Source of the DNA: Verrucomicrobiaceae bacterium
GTDB taxonomy: Bacteria; Verrucomicrobiota; Verrucomicrobiia; Verrucomicrobiales; Akkermansiaceae
Direction of reading: 5' to 3'
NCBI GenBank assembly: GCA_027487435.1
Contig: JAIYDP010000428.1
Span: 1-54,093 of the forward strand
DNA: 54,093 bases
This document shows positions 1 to 9,598 of this stretch, in pieces; positions within the stretch are counted from its first letter, which is position 1; each line of letters opens with the position of its first letter. The translations under genes were made by a program, and so were the position numbers. The notes below the pieces were generated by a model that worked only from the letters and a program-made list of their open reading frames with translations, made no database searches and was not told the DNA's origin.

Positions 1-1916
1 AGATCAGAAATCGATCCGCGAAAGTCAGGGTGCGTCTTGGTCAACGAAGCAAAATGCGCGAGTTCGGCGAGTTGTGCATCGCTGAGGGCACCTGGAGCCG
101 CACGCAACATCGGGGCAAGGTGAAGCTGGTAGTAATCCGCTGGCAACGTCGCCGCGCTACCAGTATGGATCGTGGCGTAAGTGCCATGTGGGTTGATCGA
201 AAAATCATAGACCACCGGTTCCATGGCAAAGGGTAGCGCATTGCGCAGCATGGCTTTGGTTTCCCCCATGATGGCTTTCATCCGCGCTTGTGCCTCGGCT
301 TTTCGCGATGGCTCAAAAATGAATCCCATGCCGCCGCCGGACATACCGCCGAGCATCCAGAAGCCCCAGAAATCGTCGCCAAACTCTGCTTTCGCCCGAG
401 CGATAAGCGTCTCGGTGTAAAGATTTGTCGCCCATGGAATGATGGCCTGGAGAGGACCGCGGAAGTTTTCGGTCGTCAGCTTGCCAAGAGTGCGGATGTC
501 CGCCACTTTTAATGCGCCGAGAATTTTATCCAGCAAACTCAAGGCTTCCTTGCGGCCATTCCACTCTGCTGTGGCGCGAGTGAGGTATTTTTCGGTCACC
601 ATTTCAAGAATCGGCCCGACGTTTTGTGCCATGCCGCCGTGGACGAGCACCAAGGAGGCTTGCAGTGCCTCGCGTGCCTTTTCTGGGATTTCGTCATTGC
701 CAAAAACATGATGCTTGGGCATCAAGCGGCCACGAGATATGCCGTGTTCGGGATCTCCTTCGTTCGCAAAAGTTCCTTCGATGAGCTTGATGCCCGGCCA
801 TACCCCACCGGAGTCTTGCCAACCGCCGCCGGATCCGCCGATCCATTCGCCCAAAATCGCACGCGCCAGCACGAGGCGTCGCTCATGTTCCGCAAGCTCG
901 CCTGTGAGATTACTGGCTTGACCCGTGGCTCTCATGCAAACCGAAATCAATGCTGCGAGTAGATTGGTGGACACGGCAAGGCGCGAGCCTTTCGGAATGT
1001 GATTGACCGATGATACCAACTCGAGCCCCTTTCCAGGACCTAACAACATCGCGAGAATGTCCGCCAATGGCATGCCTGAACCCTCGATGCCCGGTGGGAT
1101 CAATCCAGATGAAATGACCGCCGCCTTGAGTAGTCCGAGGTAGTCTTTGGCAAAATCAAACACATCCGCCAGCGCATGAATTTCTGCCGAGGCCTTCAAG
1201 TCGATGCTAGTGAGGCGAAGCACCGGGCGATCAATCACCCGCAAGTAAGCGGAAACCGGTGGGGCAGGTTGTTTTTCCGAGCCATGAATCGCTAGGTCGA
1301 TGGATACATTGATGACCTTGGCACCTTGGGGAAAATCCATGCCTAAGAAAAAGATGTCCGACCATGCCGAATGCGTGAGATCCATCCGCACCGGCGTGCG
1401 CTCTAACAAAATTGGATAGGTGTGACCATCATGCGCCAGCAACTCGGGACGGATGCGCAGCGGATGCTCGGCGGGATGCCCCATGCGGAACATCCATTGA
1501 TTGCCTCGCACGGTGCGAACGGACTTGCGCACTTGGTCGGCGAGGGTCTGGAAAGCCAACTGATGGTAGGCTGTCGCTAGCGCCGAGGAAATGGCATCGC
1601 CAGAACCTTGTTGGTTTTGATCGGCTAAAAATGCATCGATGGCTTCAGCAAAGCGGCGCGCCAGCAAGTGCTTGTAGCCAGCAAACGAAATCGCCCCCTC
1701 ATTGCCACCAGGCAAAGAAAGCAAATGATAGCGATGAATCGCATGGAGGAAAAACAAGGCCCGCACGCGGTGGTAGAGATTGTCGCTACCCCGGCGAAAT
1801 TCATCCAGTTTGCTCGCCTCTGCCAGCAATTGCTCACGAGTCAGACCGTGACAGGCATCCGCGAGCGAGCGATCCCGCAAGGCTGGGTCTTCAGAAGTAA
1901 TGATTTCCGTGAACAT
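1..1916 (-). CDS. GHMP-family sugar kinase (fucokinase-like), 3' end outside window
   Basis: The reading frame opens with ATG at 1916 and stays open for 638 codons to the left edge, so the C-terminus is missing. The first ~170 residues match nothing I recognise. From ~172 there is a GHMP motif 1 (LERTPVRMDLTHSAWSD, then KVINVSIDL), a motif 2 near 308-322 (IPKGSRLAVSTNLLAALI), and the GGSGGGWQDSGG loop at ~360-371 typical of the C-terminal kinase half of bifunctional fucokinase/GDP-fucose pyrophosphorylases (FKP). These signatures suggest ATP-dependent phosphorylation of a sugar at C1. Both motifs are degenerate: the GGW of motif 1 is replaced by THSAW, and the Gly-Leu-Gly of motif 2 is lost. 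The start lies 3 nt after the stop of the nucleotidyltransferase gene upstream, so the pair is translationally coupled and probably makes a nucleotide sugar. The substrate is unknown; family assignment is fairly sure. Confidence 0.75.
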   Translation of the reverse strand, partial: MFTEIITSEDPALRDRSLADACHGLTREQLLAEASKLDEFRRGSDNLYHRVRALFFLHAIHRYHLLSLPGGNEGAISFAGYKHLLARRFAEAIDAFLADQNQQGSGDAISSALATAYHQLAFQTLADQVRKSVRTVRGNQWMFRMGHPAEHPLRIRPELLAHDGHTYPILLERTPVRMDLTHSAWSDIFFLGMDFPQGAKVINVSIDLAIHGSEKQPAPPVSAYLRVIDRPVLRLTSIDLKASAEIHALADVFDFAKDYLGLLKAAVISSGLIPPGIEGSGMPLADILAMLLGPGKGLELVSSVNHIPKGSRLAVSTNLLAALISVCMRATGQASNLTGELAEHERRLVLARAILGEWIGGSGGGWQDSGGVWPGIKLIEGTFANEGDPEHGISRGRLMPKHHVFGNDEIPEKAREALQASLVLVHGGMAQNVGPILEMVTEKYLTRATAEWNGRKEALSLLDKILGALKVADIRTLGKLTTENFRGPLQAIIPWATNLYTETLIARAKAEFGDDFWGFWMLGGMSGGGMGFIFEPSRKAEAQARMKAIMGETKAMLRNALPFAMEPVVYDFSINPHGTYATIHTGSAATLPADYYQLHLAPMLRAAPGALSDAQLAELAHFASLTKTHPDFRGSISD

Positions 1917-1919
1917 AAA

Positions 1920-2756
1920 TTATCGATGGGTTGCCATGAGTTCGACGAGAGTCGTGAGAATTTCATCACGTTGTGGGCCGGCAAGTGCCATCGCCAACTG
2001 CGCGCGCAACAATCCATAAGGCTCACCGATGTTGTAGCGTTGTCCTTCGATCTCCATCGCCAAATGGCGTTCGGTTTTCGCGGCAAGAGCTAAAGAAGCA
2101 GTCAAAGGTAAAATGTTTTCCGCGCTCTTCATCGCTTCCGCCAGCAAACGCATGGTCAGAGGCGTCAGCACGTGCATGCCGAAGAAGCAGAGGTAATGCC
2201 CTTGACGTAGCCCCGGGGTGATCAGTTCTTGCTCCGCCACGGTGGGCGTAGGTTTTTCGAGCATCTGCTCCACAACGTAGAGTTTTTTACTACCGGGAAT
2301 GTGCTTGCCGCTCACCGCACCGTAGTAGGCGAGTTTGCCTTCGCGTGTGGCCTGCACTGCCGAAACCGCGCACTGCTCGACGCTGGCGACTTCCAGCAAC
2401 TGTCGCACGCAAGAGACCGGATTGTTACTCAAATACAGATGATCGCCGACGAGCAGCAAAAAGGGATCTTGTTCCGTAAAAGCCGCAGCACAGAGCACCG
2501 CATGTCCATACCCCTTTGGTTCTTCTTGCTCGATGAAAGTGATTTGTCCTACATGCGCTCCGGCAGCAGAACGAAACGCCTCCGTTTGCCCAGGTGCTAT
2601 GACCAAGGCGACACTGCGTATTCCGGCAGAGAAGACCTCCTCCAAAATCAGCTCGATCGCTGTTTTGCTCTCTCCCGTGGCGCTAACAATCGTTTGTAGC
2701 GGCAAATGCTTCTGATCGCGACCTGCTGCGGTGATAACCGCTTTCTGTATTTTCAT
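1920..2756 (-). CDS. GalU-like sugar-1-phosphate nucleotidyltransferase
   Basis: This is a 278-residue cytosolic protein with the Rossmann-like NTP_transferase fold. It begins with AVITAAG at residues 6-12 and has VALVIAPGQTEAF, then GYGHAVLCA at the position of the GalU GLGHAV motif, then LLVGDHLYLS at the metal-binding VGD site. It is likely to join a sugar-1-phosphate to UTP or another NTP. The usual G-x-G-T-R-x-L-P signature is changed to AAGRDQKHLPLQ, so the nucleotide-binding loop is atypical. Length fits GalU (about 280-300). ATG at 2756 is the only sensible start and no Shine-Dalgarno is visible. It is followed 3 nt later by a GHMP kinase, which suggests a salvage route: kinase makes sugar-1-P, this enzyme activates it. 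Nucleotide and sugar specificity cannot be read from the sequence. Confidence 0.75.
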   Translation of the reverse strand: MKIQKAVITAAGRDQKHLPLQTIVSATGESKTAIELILEEVFSAGIRSVALVIAPGQTEAFRSAAGAHVGQITFIEQEEPKGYGHAVLCAAAFTEQDPFLLLVGDHLYLSNNPVSCVRQLLEVASVEQCAVSAVQATREGKLAYYGAVSGKHIPGSKKLYVVEQMLEKPTPTVAEQELITPGLRQGHYLCFFGMHVLTPLTMRLLAEAMKSAENILPLTASLALAAKTERHLAMEIEGQRYNIGEPYGLLRAQLAMALAGPQRDEILTTLVELMATHR

Positions 2757-3002
2757 AAGTTTCTAGGATGTGAAGTGACGTTAATGCAATACACCGAACC
2801 AACCAAATCACTCATTCTTCAAGAACAAATCATTTGTCTTTGTAAGCCGTCGGGCATGACTTTGACCAAATCCCCACAACAGTGCAAGCCCTCGTTTTCA
2901 GCAATTTCGTTGAAACATACCTTGCATGTCACATCGTTGGCTGCGTGCTGGGACACCAACTTGACAGTTGTCAGAGCAAGCCAATCCGCCTAACATCATT
3001 GC

Positions 3003-4811
3003 GTGAGCCATCCAGCATTACGACGTTATTATTCATTGCTAGGGCAAGTGCGCCGCATCTTTGGTGCTGGCATCTTGGCTGGGCTGGTCTATGGTGCGGC
3101 CAGTGGACTCGGCTTGCCGATGATCTCGAAATTCGTTTTTCCAATCCTCTTTCAAGACCAAGCAAAAATCGCGCAACTTCCGCCATGGATTAAAGAATTT
3201 CATCAACAATTCTTCGGCGGCGATTTGCAATCATTGACATTTTGCGTCTGCCTTTTCATTCCTGCCATTTTCCTTCTGCGTGGTCTCTCGGGGTTTCTCA
3301 ATACGTATTTGATCAACAAAAGTGGCTATCTCGTACTGGAAAAAATCCGCACCTTGGCCTTCGAGAAGCTGCAGCGACTTCCCATGAGTTACTATCATGG
3401 CAACAAATCCGGCGATCTCCTTTCCCGACTTACCTATGATGCGGAAGTCATCCGCACCGCAATCGCCCAAGGCAGTAATGACCTGATCAAACAGCCCGCG
3501 ACCCTGCTTTTCGCACTAACCTTTCTTGTCCATGAATCGATCAAGAATGCCAGCATGGCCACCGCTTTAATCGGCATGCTATCCATACCTCTGTGCGTGC
3601 TGCCAATTTCACGAGCCGGGAAACGCATCGGCAAGCGCACCAAAGAGGTGCAGAGCCAGATGGGCGAAACGTCATCCATCATCAACGAAACGCTCCAATC
3701 GCCTCTCGAAATTCGCGTCTATCAACTCGAAAAACGTCAGCAAGATTCCTACGCTCAACAAATCTGCGCCACTCTACGCAATTTGCTCAAGGTCGTTAAA
3801 TACAAAGCAATCATTTCACCTTCCATCGAGGTTGTCGCATCGGCAGGATTTGCCATCGCTCTGTATCTCGGGGTGCAACGCGGCATGAGGCTTGATGATT
3901 TCCTCGCTGTCGGCATGGCGCTGTTTATGGCATACGAGCCAATCAAGAAACTCGGCGCCGTGAATGCCTTACTACGACAAGGTGGTGCCGCGGCTGAGCG
4001 CTTGGAACACATCCTCAATGCCGAAGAAACCGTAACTGAGCCCAAGCCGGAAGAAATTCGAGCCCAAGGCAAACTGATGGGTGCTCTTTCCTACCACGAT
4101 GTGCATTTCTCCTATGTTGATGAATCCGTTTTGCGTGGGATCAACTTGAACATCGAAGCTGGCGAAATGGTCGCGCTCATAGGCGCCAGTGGCTCAGGAA
4201 AAACCACTCTCGTCAACATGCTCCCGCGCTTGTTTGACCCAACGAGCGGTAGCGTCGCTGTGGACGGCATTGATTTGCGACATTGGTCACTGACCGCTCT
4301 CCGATCACAAATCGCGGTCGTGCCGCAAATGCCCGTGCTCTTTCAAGCATCCATTTACGAAAACATCCGCATCGGCAAGGCTCAGGCCACGGAAGAGGAA
4401 ATCCATGATGCCGCAAGAAAAGCCCAAGCTCACGACTTCATCATGCGCCTGCCACAGGGCTACCACACCACCGTCGGTGAACGCGGATCCAGCCTCTCGG
4501 GTGGACAACGGCAACGCATCGCCATGGCCCGCGCCTTCCTCAAGGACTCGCCCATTCTCATTCTGGATGAAGCCACTAGCGCGCTCGATGCCGAGAGCGA
4601 AGCCGCCGTTGCCGAGAGCCTCACGGAGCTGTGTCGCAATCGCACAACCCTACTCATCGCTCATCGATTTTCCACCATCCGCATGGCGAAACGCATCGTA
4701 TTGATCGAACGCGGGCTCGTCGTTGCCGATGGCTCCTACGAGGACTTACAGCAAAACAATCCTCAGTTCCGTAAGCTGCTAGAAGCCGCAGGTGAAATCC
4801 ATTTTTCCTAA
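3003..4811 (+). CDS. MsbA-type ABC exporter (fused membrane and ATPase domains)
   Basis: A 602-residue half-transporter. Residues ~15-340 form the six-helix ABC_membrane domain (first helix around FGAGILAGLVYGAASGLGL); residues ~355-600 form the ATPase. Walker A GASGSGKTT lies near 393, the ABC signature LSGGQRQR near 497, Walker B LILDEATSALDAES near 517, and the H-loop histidine in IAHRFSTIR near 555. It should act as a homodimer in the inner membrane, flipping a lipid or exporting a hydrophobic substrate. MsbA (lipid A flippase) is the closest match by architecture, but no LPS gene sits nearby to settle the substrate. The start is a GTG at 3003, chosen because it places the first transmembrane helix at the N-terminus; the next ATG would remove part of it. 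It is divergent from the GalU-like gene, with 246 bp between. Confidence 0.88.
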   Translation: MSHPALRRYYSLLGQVRRIFGAGILAGLVYGAASGLGLPMISKFVFPILFQDQAKIAQLPPWIKEFHQQFFGGDLQSLTFCVCLFIPAIFLLRGLSGFLNTYLINKSGYLVLEKIRTLAFEKLQRLPMSYYHGNKSGDLLSRLTYDAEVIRTAIAQGSNDLIKQPATLLFALTFLVHESIKNASMATALIGMLSIPLCVLPISRAGKRIGKRTKEVQSQMGETSSIINETLQSPLEIRVYQLEKRQQDSYAQQICATLRNLLKVVKYKAIISPSIEVVASAGFAIALYLGVQRGMRLDDFLAVGMALFMAYEPIKKLGAVNALLRQGGAAAERLEHILNAEETVTEPKPEEIRAQGKLMGALSYHDVHFSYVDESVLRGINLNIEAGEMVALIGASGSGKTTLVNMLPRLFDPTSGSVAVDGIDLRHWSLTALRSQIAVVPQMPVLFQASIYENIRIGKAQATEEEIHDAARKAQAHDFIMRLPQGYHTTVGERGSSLSGGQRQRIAMARAFLKDSPILILDEATSALDAESEAAVAESLTELCRNRTTLLIAHRFSTIRMAKRIVLIERGLVVADGSYEDLQQNNPQFRKLLEAAGEIHFS

Positions 4812-4848
4812 CGGGACATCTCTAACAGCTCATCAGCCAACAGCTTTA

Positions 4849-5157
4849 TTAGCAGCCGGGCTCTACATCCATCACCAAAGCTCTCGCCCAGCGATCTTTG
4901 TTCTCTGCGATAAACACCAAATGCATAGGATCGACCTGATAGGCATCTTGCGTTTCCACTGAGGCAAAGGTCATCGACAAGGAATAATCCCATGTATCGT
5001 CGATCACAGGTCTTGGCATCACCGCCGCTGGGCGACCCCACAAACCGCGTTCGACGCCATCAATGCGCAAAAGCGAGCGCAATCCCTCTTCAAATGCAGC
5101 GCGATTTTCCGCAGTCTTCTGTTCTTCCTTGAGCCAAAAATAGACATGATGTTCCAT
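4849..5157 (-). CDS. Dabb (stress-responsive A/B-barrel) family protein
   Basis: A short protein (102 residues from the ATG at 5157) with the Dabb pattern: an N-terminal MEHHVYFWLKEEQ strand, a helix with FEEGLRSLLRIDGV, then DYSLSMTFASVETQDAYQVDPMH and a C-terminal strand with LVMDVEPGC. Dabb proteins are dimeric ferredoxin-like barrels, some plant members being stress-induced; the bacterial role is mostly unknown. The frame is open to an ATG at 5199, but the family starts with the M-x-H-H strand, so 5157 is preferred. It is read in the same direction as the VWA gene upstream (start 72 nt after that stop) and may be cotranscribed. Family assignment is good; function is not known. Confidence 0.72.
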   Translation of the reverse strand: MEHHVYFWLKEEQKTAENRAAFEEGLRSLLRIDGVERGLWGRPAAVMPRPVIDDTWDYSLSMTFASVETQDAYQVDPMHLVFIAENKDRWARALVMDVEPGC

Positions 5158-5228
5158 GGCGGAAATCGTGGAGTAGCCCCAAGCCCCCTGTCGAGTCATT
5201 TCCTAGGAAAAATCGTCTGCCGCCTATT

Positions 5229-6326
5229 TCACCGAAGTCTCGCATCGATGACTTCCTTAACCTTGAGGTCAAAGGCATCGGATTTTCCTTCCTTGGTAAG
5301 CTTCTGTTTTTCGGCTTCGATATGAGAAGTCCGCTCACGAAGCAAGTTACCGATGTGAACATTGAGCTGCGTGCGCGTTTCCTGTTGCTTCTTGATATGC
5401 TCGATGCGTTGCCCTTCGGAGAGGGTTTTGAGTTCGGCAGGAAGCTCTTCGGGCTTGAGGGTTTCCACCTTAATCTTGCCCTCGGCGATATCCGTCAGCA
5501 GATCCCCTTGGCCTTGCACAGCTCGTCCGCCAGTATGCAAATTGTAGCACGCGCGCTCGGTAACGGTTTGCGCCGTGGCATTGGCTGCAACATGATTTTT
5601 CTGCCAAACTTGTTGTTGCTGCTGTTGATCGCCCCAAGCCATCGAGGTTTTCGCTAATTCCGCAGAAAGTCGGGCAATTTCTTGATCTTGCGGTGCCACG
5701 ATGGCGACCATTCCGCCGCTCTGTGGAAGCGGAATGTAGGAACCTCCACCGAGCTTGGCGATTTCGTTCCATATCGGCTTGGTTTCCGCATGATTGCCAC
5801 ACTGAACGGTATGGATGACAATGCCATTTTTCGCAGCGCGTTTGCAGGTTTTCTGATATTTGACATCGTCTTGGTAATCCATGTGCGGTGGGCAATCGCC
5901 AACGAGAAATATGATGCGCTTGGTGTTTTTATCCTGTGACCACTGCATGCGTGTGACTGCTTCATGCAGACCTTGATTCACGCTTTCGGGAGTATCTCCT
6001 CCCCCATCCGCTTTGATCTCCTTGAGATTGGCAAATACCGCGTCCATGTCATCGGTGAGAGTGTGCAGACGAGTCACATACGCATCGCCGCGATCTCGGT
6101 AAGCCAGCAATCCCATGCGCACTTGAGGATTCGATTCACGGAGGATGATGCCATTGGCAATCGACCAGATTTTTTCCTTGGCTCCCTCGATCAGGCCAGA
6201 CATGGAACCGGTGGAGTCGATAACAAATGCCACCTCCACCACGGGACGCGGCGGAGTGGGTTCTTTGGCGGATAATGGGGAGAATAAAGCGCAGGCGCCG
6301 AGGAGCAGTAAGGATGTCGTTTTCAT
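5229..6326 (-). CDS. secreted von Willebrand factor A (VWA) domain protein
   Basis: A 365-residue protein. Residues 1-20 form a Sec signal peptide (MKTTSLLLLGACALFSPLSA, cleavage before KEPTPP). The VWA domain covers ~28-230: the MIDAS metal site starts with DSTGS at 37-41, the distal threonine is in GGGDTPESVNQGL, and the acidic residue is in FLVGDCPPH. The C-terminal ~130 residues are charged and helical (QQQQQQ stretch, then EQRIEHIKKQQETRTQLN type sequence), possibly a coiled coil. VWA domains bind divalent metal and protein ligands, so a periplasmic or surface protein-interaction role is likely, but the partner is unknown. It is divergent from the helical-repeat gene at 6483. The start is clear because it begins the signal peptide. 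Confidence 0.85.
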   Translation of the reverse strand: MKTTSLLLLGACALFSPLSAKEPTPPRPVVEVAFVIDSTGSMSGLIEGAKEKIWSIANGIILRESNPQVRMGLLAYRDRGDAYVTRLHTLTDDMDAVFANLKEIKADGGGDTPESVNQGLHEAVTRMQWSQDKNTKRIIFLVGDCPPHMDYQDDVKYQKTCKRAAKNGIVIHTVQCGNHAETKPIWNEIAKLGGGSYIPLPQSGGMVAIVAPQDQEIARLSAELAKTSMAWGDQQQQQQVWQKNHVAANATAQTVTERACYNLHTGGRAVQGQGDLLTDIAEGKIKVETLKPEELPAELKTLSEGQRIEHIKKQQETRTQLNVHIGNLLRERTSHIEAEKQKLTKEGKSDAFDLKVKEVIDARLR

Positions 6327-6482
6327 AGATGAGATGAGTGTTGAATTGCGGCATGAAAGATCGCTTCACATCATGCAAAATGATCCCATGCGCATGAGCA
6401 AGATACCACTGACTCACGACAGATTTTGTAAAGGCTCAGTAAATTCTCTGCTAGTCGGCTTGTTGGCAACTCATGACCTTAC

Positions 6483-8456
6483 TTGTCAGAAGATTCGCCA
6501 TTCTCCAGATTTGCTCGTTGCAGTTTCGCTTCTTTGCGGCAACATCATGCCGTGCTTTTTAGAAATCGCAATCAGTGCTACCTATGGCTGACCGGAGTGC
6601 TCGTTTGTACGACGGGAGGATGGTTTTTTGGCGCTACACTCAAGGCTCCGCGCTCGACCAAAATCACGCAAAATAACCTTCCCCGTTCCTCCACGCACCC
6701 TCGTACAATTCAAGAAAAAGATTTCGCCGCCGGATCGCCACAAAGGTTGTGGATCGACCGAATAAAAGCAGCAAAAGCAGGTGATTTTCCCAAGCTATTG
6801 GCTGAATGGGAAGAGCTATTTCCCTCTGATGATCGCTACGATGACTGCGCGCCCGAAGCAAAAGCTGCCTTGCGCTGGGCGTATGGAAGGTGGCTCATGA
6901 CCGACCCCGATGGCTTTATTCAAGCTGTCATAAAAAATGAACTTTATTCTCATGAGCATGCTGCCGAAGCCATGGTCGAGCTGATGCCACAAGCCGCAGT
7001 AGACTTACTCTCGCAAACAGGCGCACAAAAGCCTGATCCTTATTTCCTTGCGTCTATCGCGAAAGCACTCGCCGAGCAGCACCCCTTACTCTATTTGCAA
7101 TGGAATCCCAAAGCGACCATCGAAATGGCGGACCATCGCTCGACTTCGAAGGACTGGATCACCGCCATCAAAGCACTCTCCAAAACCAACGCCTTCGCAG
7201 CAGGAAGGGCTTGTCTGCGCTGGGAAGAGTATGATGATTCCCGTGGCATTTACGAGGCACTAAAAGCCGTTGTAACATGCTGGAAGACGAGTGATCCTCC
7301 CATCGCCGACTGGGTCAATGGCATCGCGGATACGACAATGCGCAATCTCGCCAAGCATGCTTGGTTGTCCACCATGGCCGAGCATGATCCGCATGCCGCA
7401 CTGAAGGCATTCAGAACAGCGAAACTTTATCACGAATTTGACCTGGATGAATCGGCATCGAGCGCTATCGTCACCCATCTGGCCAGAAAGGACCCTCAAG
7501 CCGCGCTCAAGCTGCTCAAAGAGTCCGAGGAATTCTTTGAGAAACTCATAGCCGAATCCGATGACCCATCTGGCGAATCGAATGATTTAAGTGACCCATT
7601 TGGTGAATCAAACGTCACACGCGATCCATTTGCTGAATCGCCAGCAGAGGAAGAACCCACCGTGGAGGAGCCAGCAGAGCCGCCCGTTCCCTTCAGCGAT
7701 CTTCTTGTCAACACCTTCGATGGCGATAGCGCCATGAAGAGCTACATTCTCGCTGCCTTGGCGGAAAAACTTCCTCGTGATCCAGAAGGACTCATCACGG
7801 GGATACGCGCGCTGACCGCAGGAGTCGCCGCCGATGCCGCGTGGAAACGCAACATCGAAGCTGAGATGATTTCTCAAGCATGCCAGCACTGGTCCGTGCA
7901 GGATTGTGTCAAAACATCGGCAATATGGTCCACCGATTCGCCTACCAAAGAAGACCATGATGTTTTAGAAAAACTCGTGACTCATGCGGCAAGCGATGAT
8001 CCAGAAAGCGCTCTGGCTCAAATGTCGCAATTCCCCGAGCAAATTCGTTCCACTCTGTTGAATCAAGCCATCTTGCAGATCCCCGCAACGGAAACAAACC
8101 GCCGCACCGAACTCCTGCGGCAACTTCCCGCAGAGCAATGGGATGCGTCGATAGGAAACTCTCTTGGTTATCAAGCCCATGAATACGCATCATTGGTTGC
8201 TGAAATGAACTTGCATCAAACCAATGATGCCTTGGGCGGATTCACCGACAGATGGGGCCGAACACATCCCGAAGCTGCTGCCGCTTGGCTGACTACTTTG
8301 CAAAATCCCGATGCCGCCACGAAAGCTACGGCATCACTGGCAGAAAGTTGGCTGAGCTATGATCCTGATGCCGCCAGTGCTTGGGTGGACTCCTTACCCC
8401 ATGGCACCGTGCGCGATACGGCGAGCAAAACCAGAGAGAATTTCTTTAGCAAATAA
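6483..8456 (+). CDS. membrane-anchored helical-repeat protein, function unknown
   Basis: A 657-residue frame. A hydrophobic segment near residues 33-50 (WLTGVLVCTTGGWFFGATL) would anchor it in the membrane with the rest outside. The body is built from ~30-residue alpha-helical repeats of the pattern DP.AA..W...L....R..A, clearest at the C-terminus (DPDAASAWVDSLPHG). This repeat is common in uncharacterised Verrucomicrobia proteins and resembles TPR/HEAT solenoids, so protein binding is likely. Around residues 360-390 there is an acidic low-complexity linker with three copies of DPxGES (bases ~7560-7640). The start is uncertain: the frame begins with TTG at 6483, and an in-frame GTG at 6552 would also keep the hydrophobic segment. 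It is followed 8 nt later by a related gene, so the two form an operon. Confidence 0.7.
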   Translation: MSEDSPFSRFARCSFASLRQHHAVLFRNRNQCYLWLTGVLVCTTGGWFFGATLKAPRSTKITQNNLPRSSTHPRTIQEKDFAAGSPQRLWIDRIKAAKAGDFPKLLAEWEELFPSDDRYDDCAPEAKAALRWAYGRWLMTDPDGFIQAVIKNELYSHEHAAEAMVELMPQAAVDLLSQTGAQKPDPYFLASIAKALAEQHPLLYLQWNPKATIEMADHRSTSKDWITAIKALSKTNAFAAGRACLRWEEYDDSRGIYEALKAVVTCWKTSDPPIADWVNGIADTTMRNLAKHAWLSTMAEHDPHAALKAFRTAKLYHEFDLDESASSAIVTHLARKDPQAALKLLKESEEFFEKLIAESDDPSGESNDLSDPFGESNVTRDPFAESPAEEEPTVEEPAEPPVPFSDLLVNTFDGDSAMKSYILAALAEKLPRDPEGLITGIRALTAGVAADAAWKRNIEAEMISQACQHWSVQDCVKTSAIWSTDSPTKEDHDVLEKLVTHAASDDPESALAQMSQFPEQIRSTLLNQAILQIPATETNRRTELLRQLPAEQWDASIGNSLGYQAHEYASLVAEMNLHQTNDALGGFTDRWGRTHPEAAAAWLTTLQNPDAATKATASLAESWLSYDPDAASAWVDSLPHGTVRDTASKTRENFFSK

Positions 8457-8464
8457 CCCATTTC

Positions 8465-9598
8465 ATGAAACGCATTTCCCTCATCGCCATTCCGCTACTC
8501 TTCTTTCTTCTTGCCGCGCTTCTTGCGTATTTTCATACACCATCGCAGCGTCCGCTGGCAGCAGAAGAGGAAATTCTGGATCGCAGCTCGCGAAGACAGC
8601 AGCCTTCAATCACCGCCGCTATCGACATGACAAGCGTCCTCGGGCGCATGGAAAGCCGCATGTACGCTCAATATCCCGCACCGCCGCGAGAAACGTATTC
8701 TGCCGAGAAAATGGAGGGTCTTATACGATCTGCAAAAAGGTCTCAGCAATGTCCAGGAGGCGGTTTCGGAGAGATGGAGTATGCTATCAAATGGGCCGAA
8801 AGTGCGCCAGAGGAAATGTTTGCTGGGCTCATCCACCAGAATCATGACGCGCTTTTTCAAGCACATATCTTATTTGAAAGATGGGGCAAAGTGGCAAACA
8901 GCACCGCTCTCGACGCGGCTTTTCGCCTTCCCGATGCTCAACTTCGCGCACAAGCCTTATTCACCACATTGGAAATTCTCTACCAAACCCAGCCAGAACG
9001 TGCCAAGAGCATTTTGTTAGAAAATGCAGAATTGTTCACGCCTGCGATGGCCGCTTCGCTATATTATGAATACGGATCAGAAAACACATCATGGGAGCTA
9101 TTGCAGGCACTTCCCGAGGGAACGCAAAAAACCCATTTGCAAGCGAAACTTCTCAGCGGCTCTGGGGAAGATGGGGCAAATCTATGGAACCAAGCATCCG
9201 CTGCACAGCGTAAGGATTGGGTAGCTGCGGGATTTAGACTCTTCTTTGGAGACGTGAAAGCTTACTCCGGCTTGGAGGAATTGCGGCGAAACAGGGCCGA
9301 GGAAACGGGAAACCCCGATGATGCCGAATCCTTCATCTCAGATCACGGCGCAGCGTGGGCCGAAACGGATCTTGTCGCAGCCGTGAACTGGACGCAAACC
9401 CATCTAAAAGGTGAGAGAAAAGTCGAAGCGGTAAAAAAACTTTTTTTTGAAAATGTCCAAAAAAACTACGACAAAACCCTTAGCGTTTGGCAACAGATGC
9501 CAGAGAGCTATCTGAAAAAAGAAATCGCCAAAGACATCTTGCGAGCCTTGCCGGAAGATCGAAAGGCCGAAGCGACAATCCTGCTACACCAAGAATAA
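8465..9598 (+). CDS. exported helical-repeat protein, function unknown
   Basis: A 377-residue protein starting MKRISLIAIPLLFFLLAALL, a signal peptide or N-terminal anchor. The rest is alpha-helical with repeats of the same style as the preceding gene (ALDAAFRLPDAQLRAQAL, SVWQQMPESYLKKEIAKDIL). Just 8 nt separate it from the upstream stop, so it is very likely cotranscribed and translationally coupled. The pair probably arose by duplication and divergence. No catalytic motif is visible and I do not know its role. ATG at 8465 is firm because it begins the signal sequence. Confidence 0.7.
   Translation: MKRISLIAIPLLFFLLAALLAYFHTPSQRPLAAEEEILDRSSRRQQPSITAAIDMTSVLGRMESRMYAQYPAPPRETYSAEKMEGLIRSAKRSQQCPGGGFGEMEYAIKWAESAPEEMFAGLIHQNHDALFQAHILFERWGKVANSTALDAAFRLPDAQLRAQALFTTLEILYQTQPERAKSILLENAELFTPAMAASLYYEYGSENTSWELLQALPEGTQKTHLQAKLLSGSGEDGANLWNQASAAQRKDWVAAGFRLFFGDVKAYSGLEELRRNRAEETGNPDDAESFISDHGAAWAETDLVAAVNWTQTHLKGERKVEAVKKLFFENVQKNYDKTLSVWQQMPESYLKKEIAKDILRALPEDRKAEATILLHQE

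Noticed and set aside
2961..2966. Perfect TTGACA as -35 of the ABC exporter promoter
   Set aside because: No acceptable -10 lies 16-18 bp downstream; TAACAT is 24 bp away.
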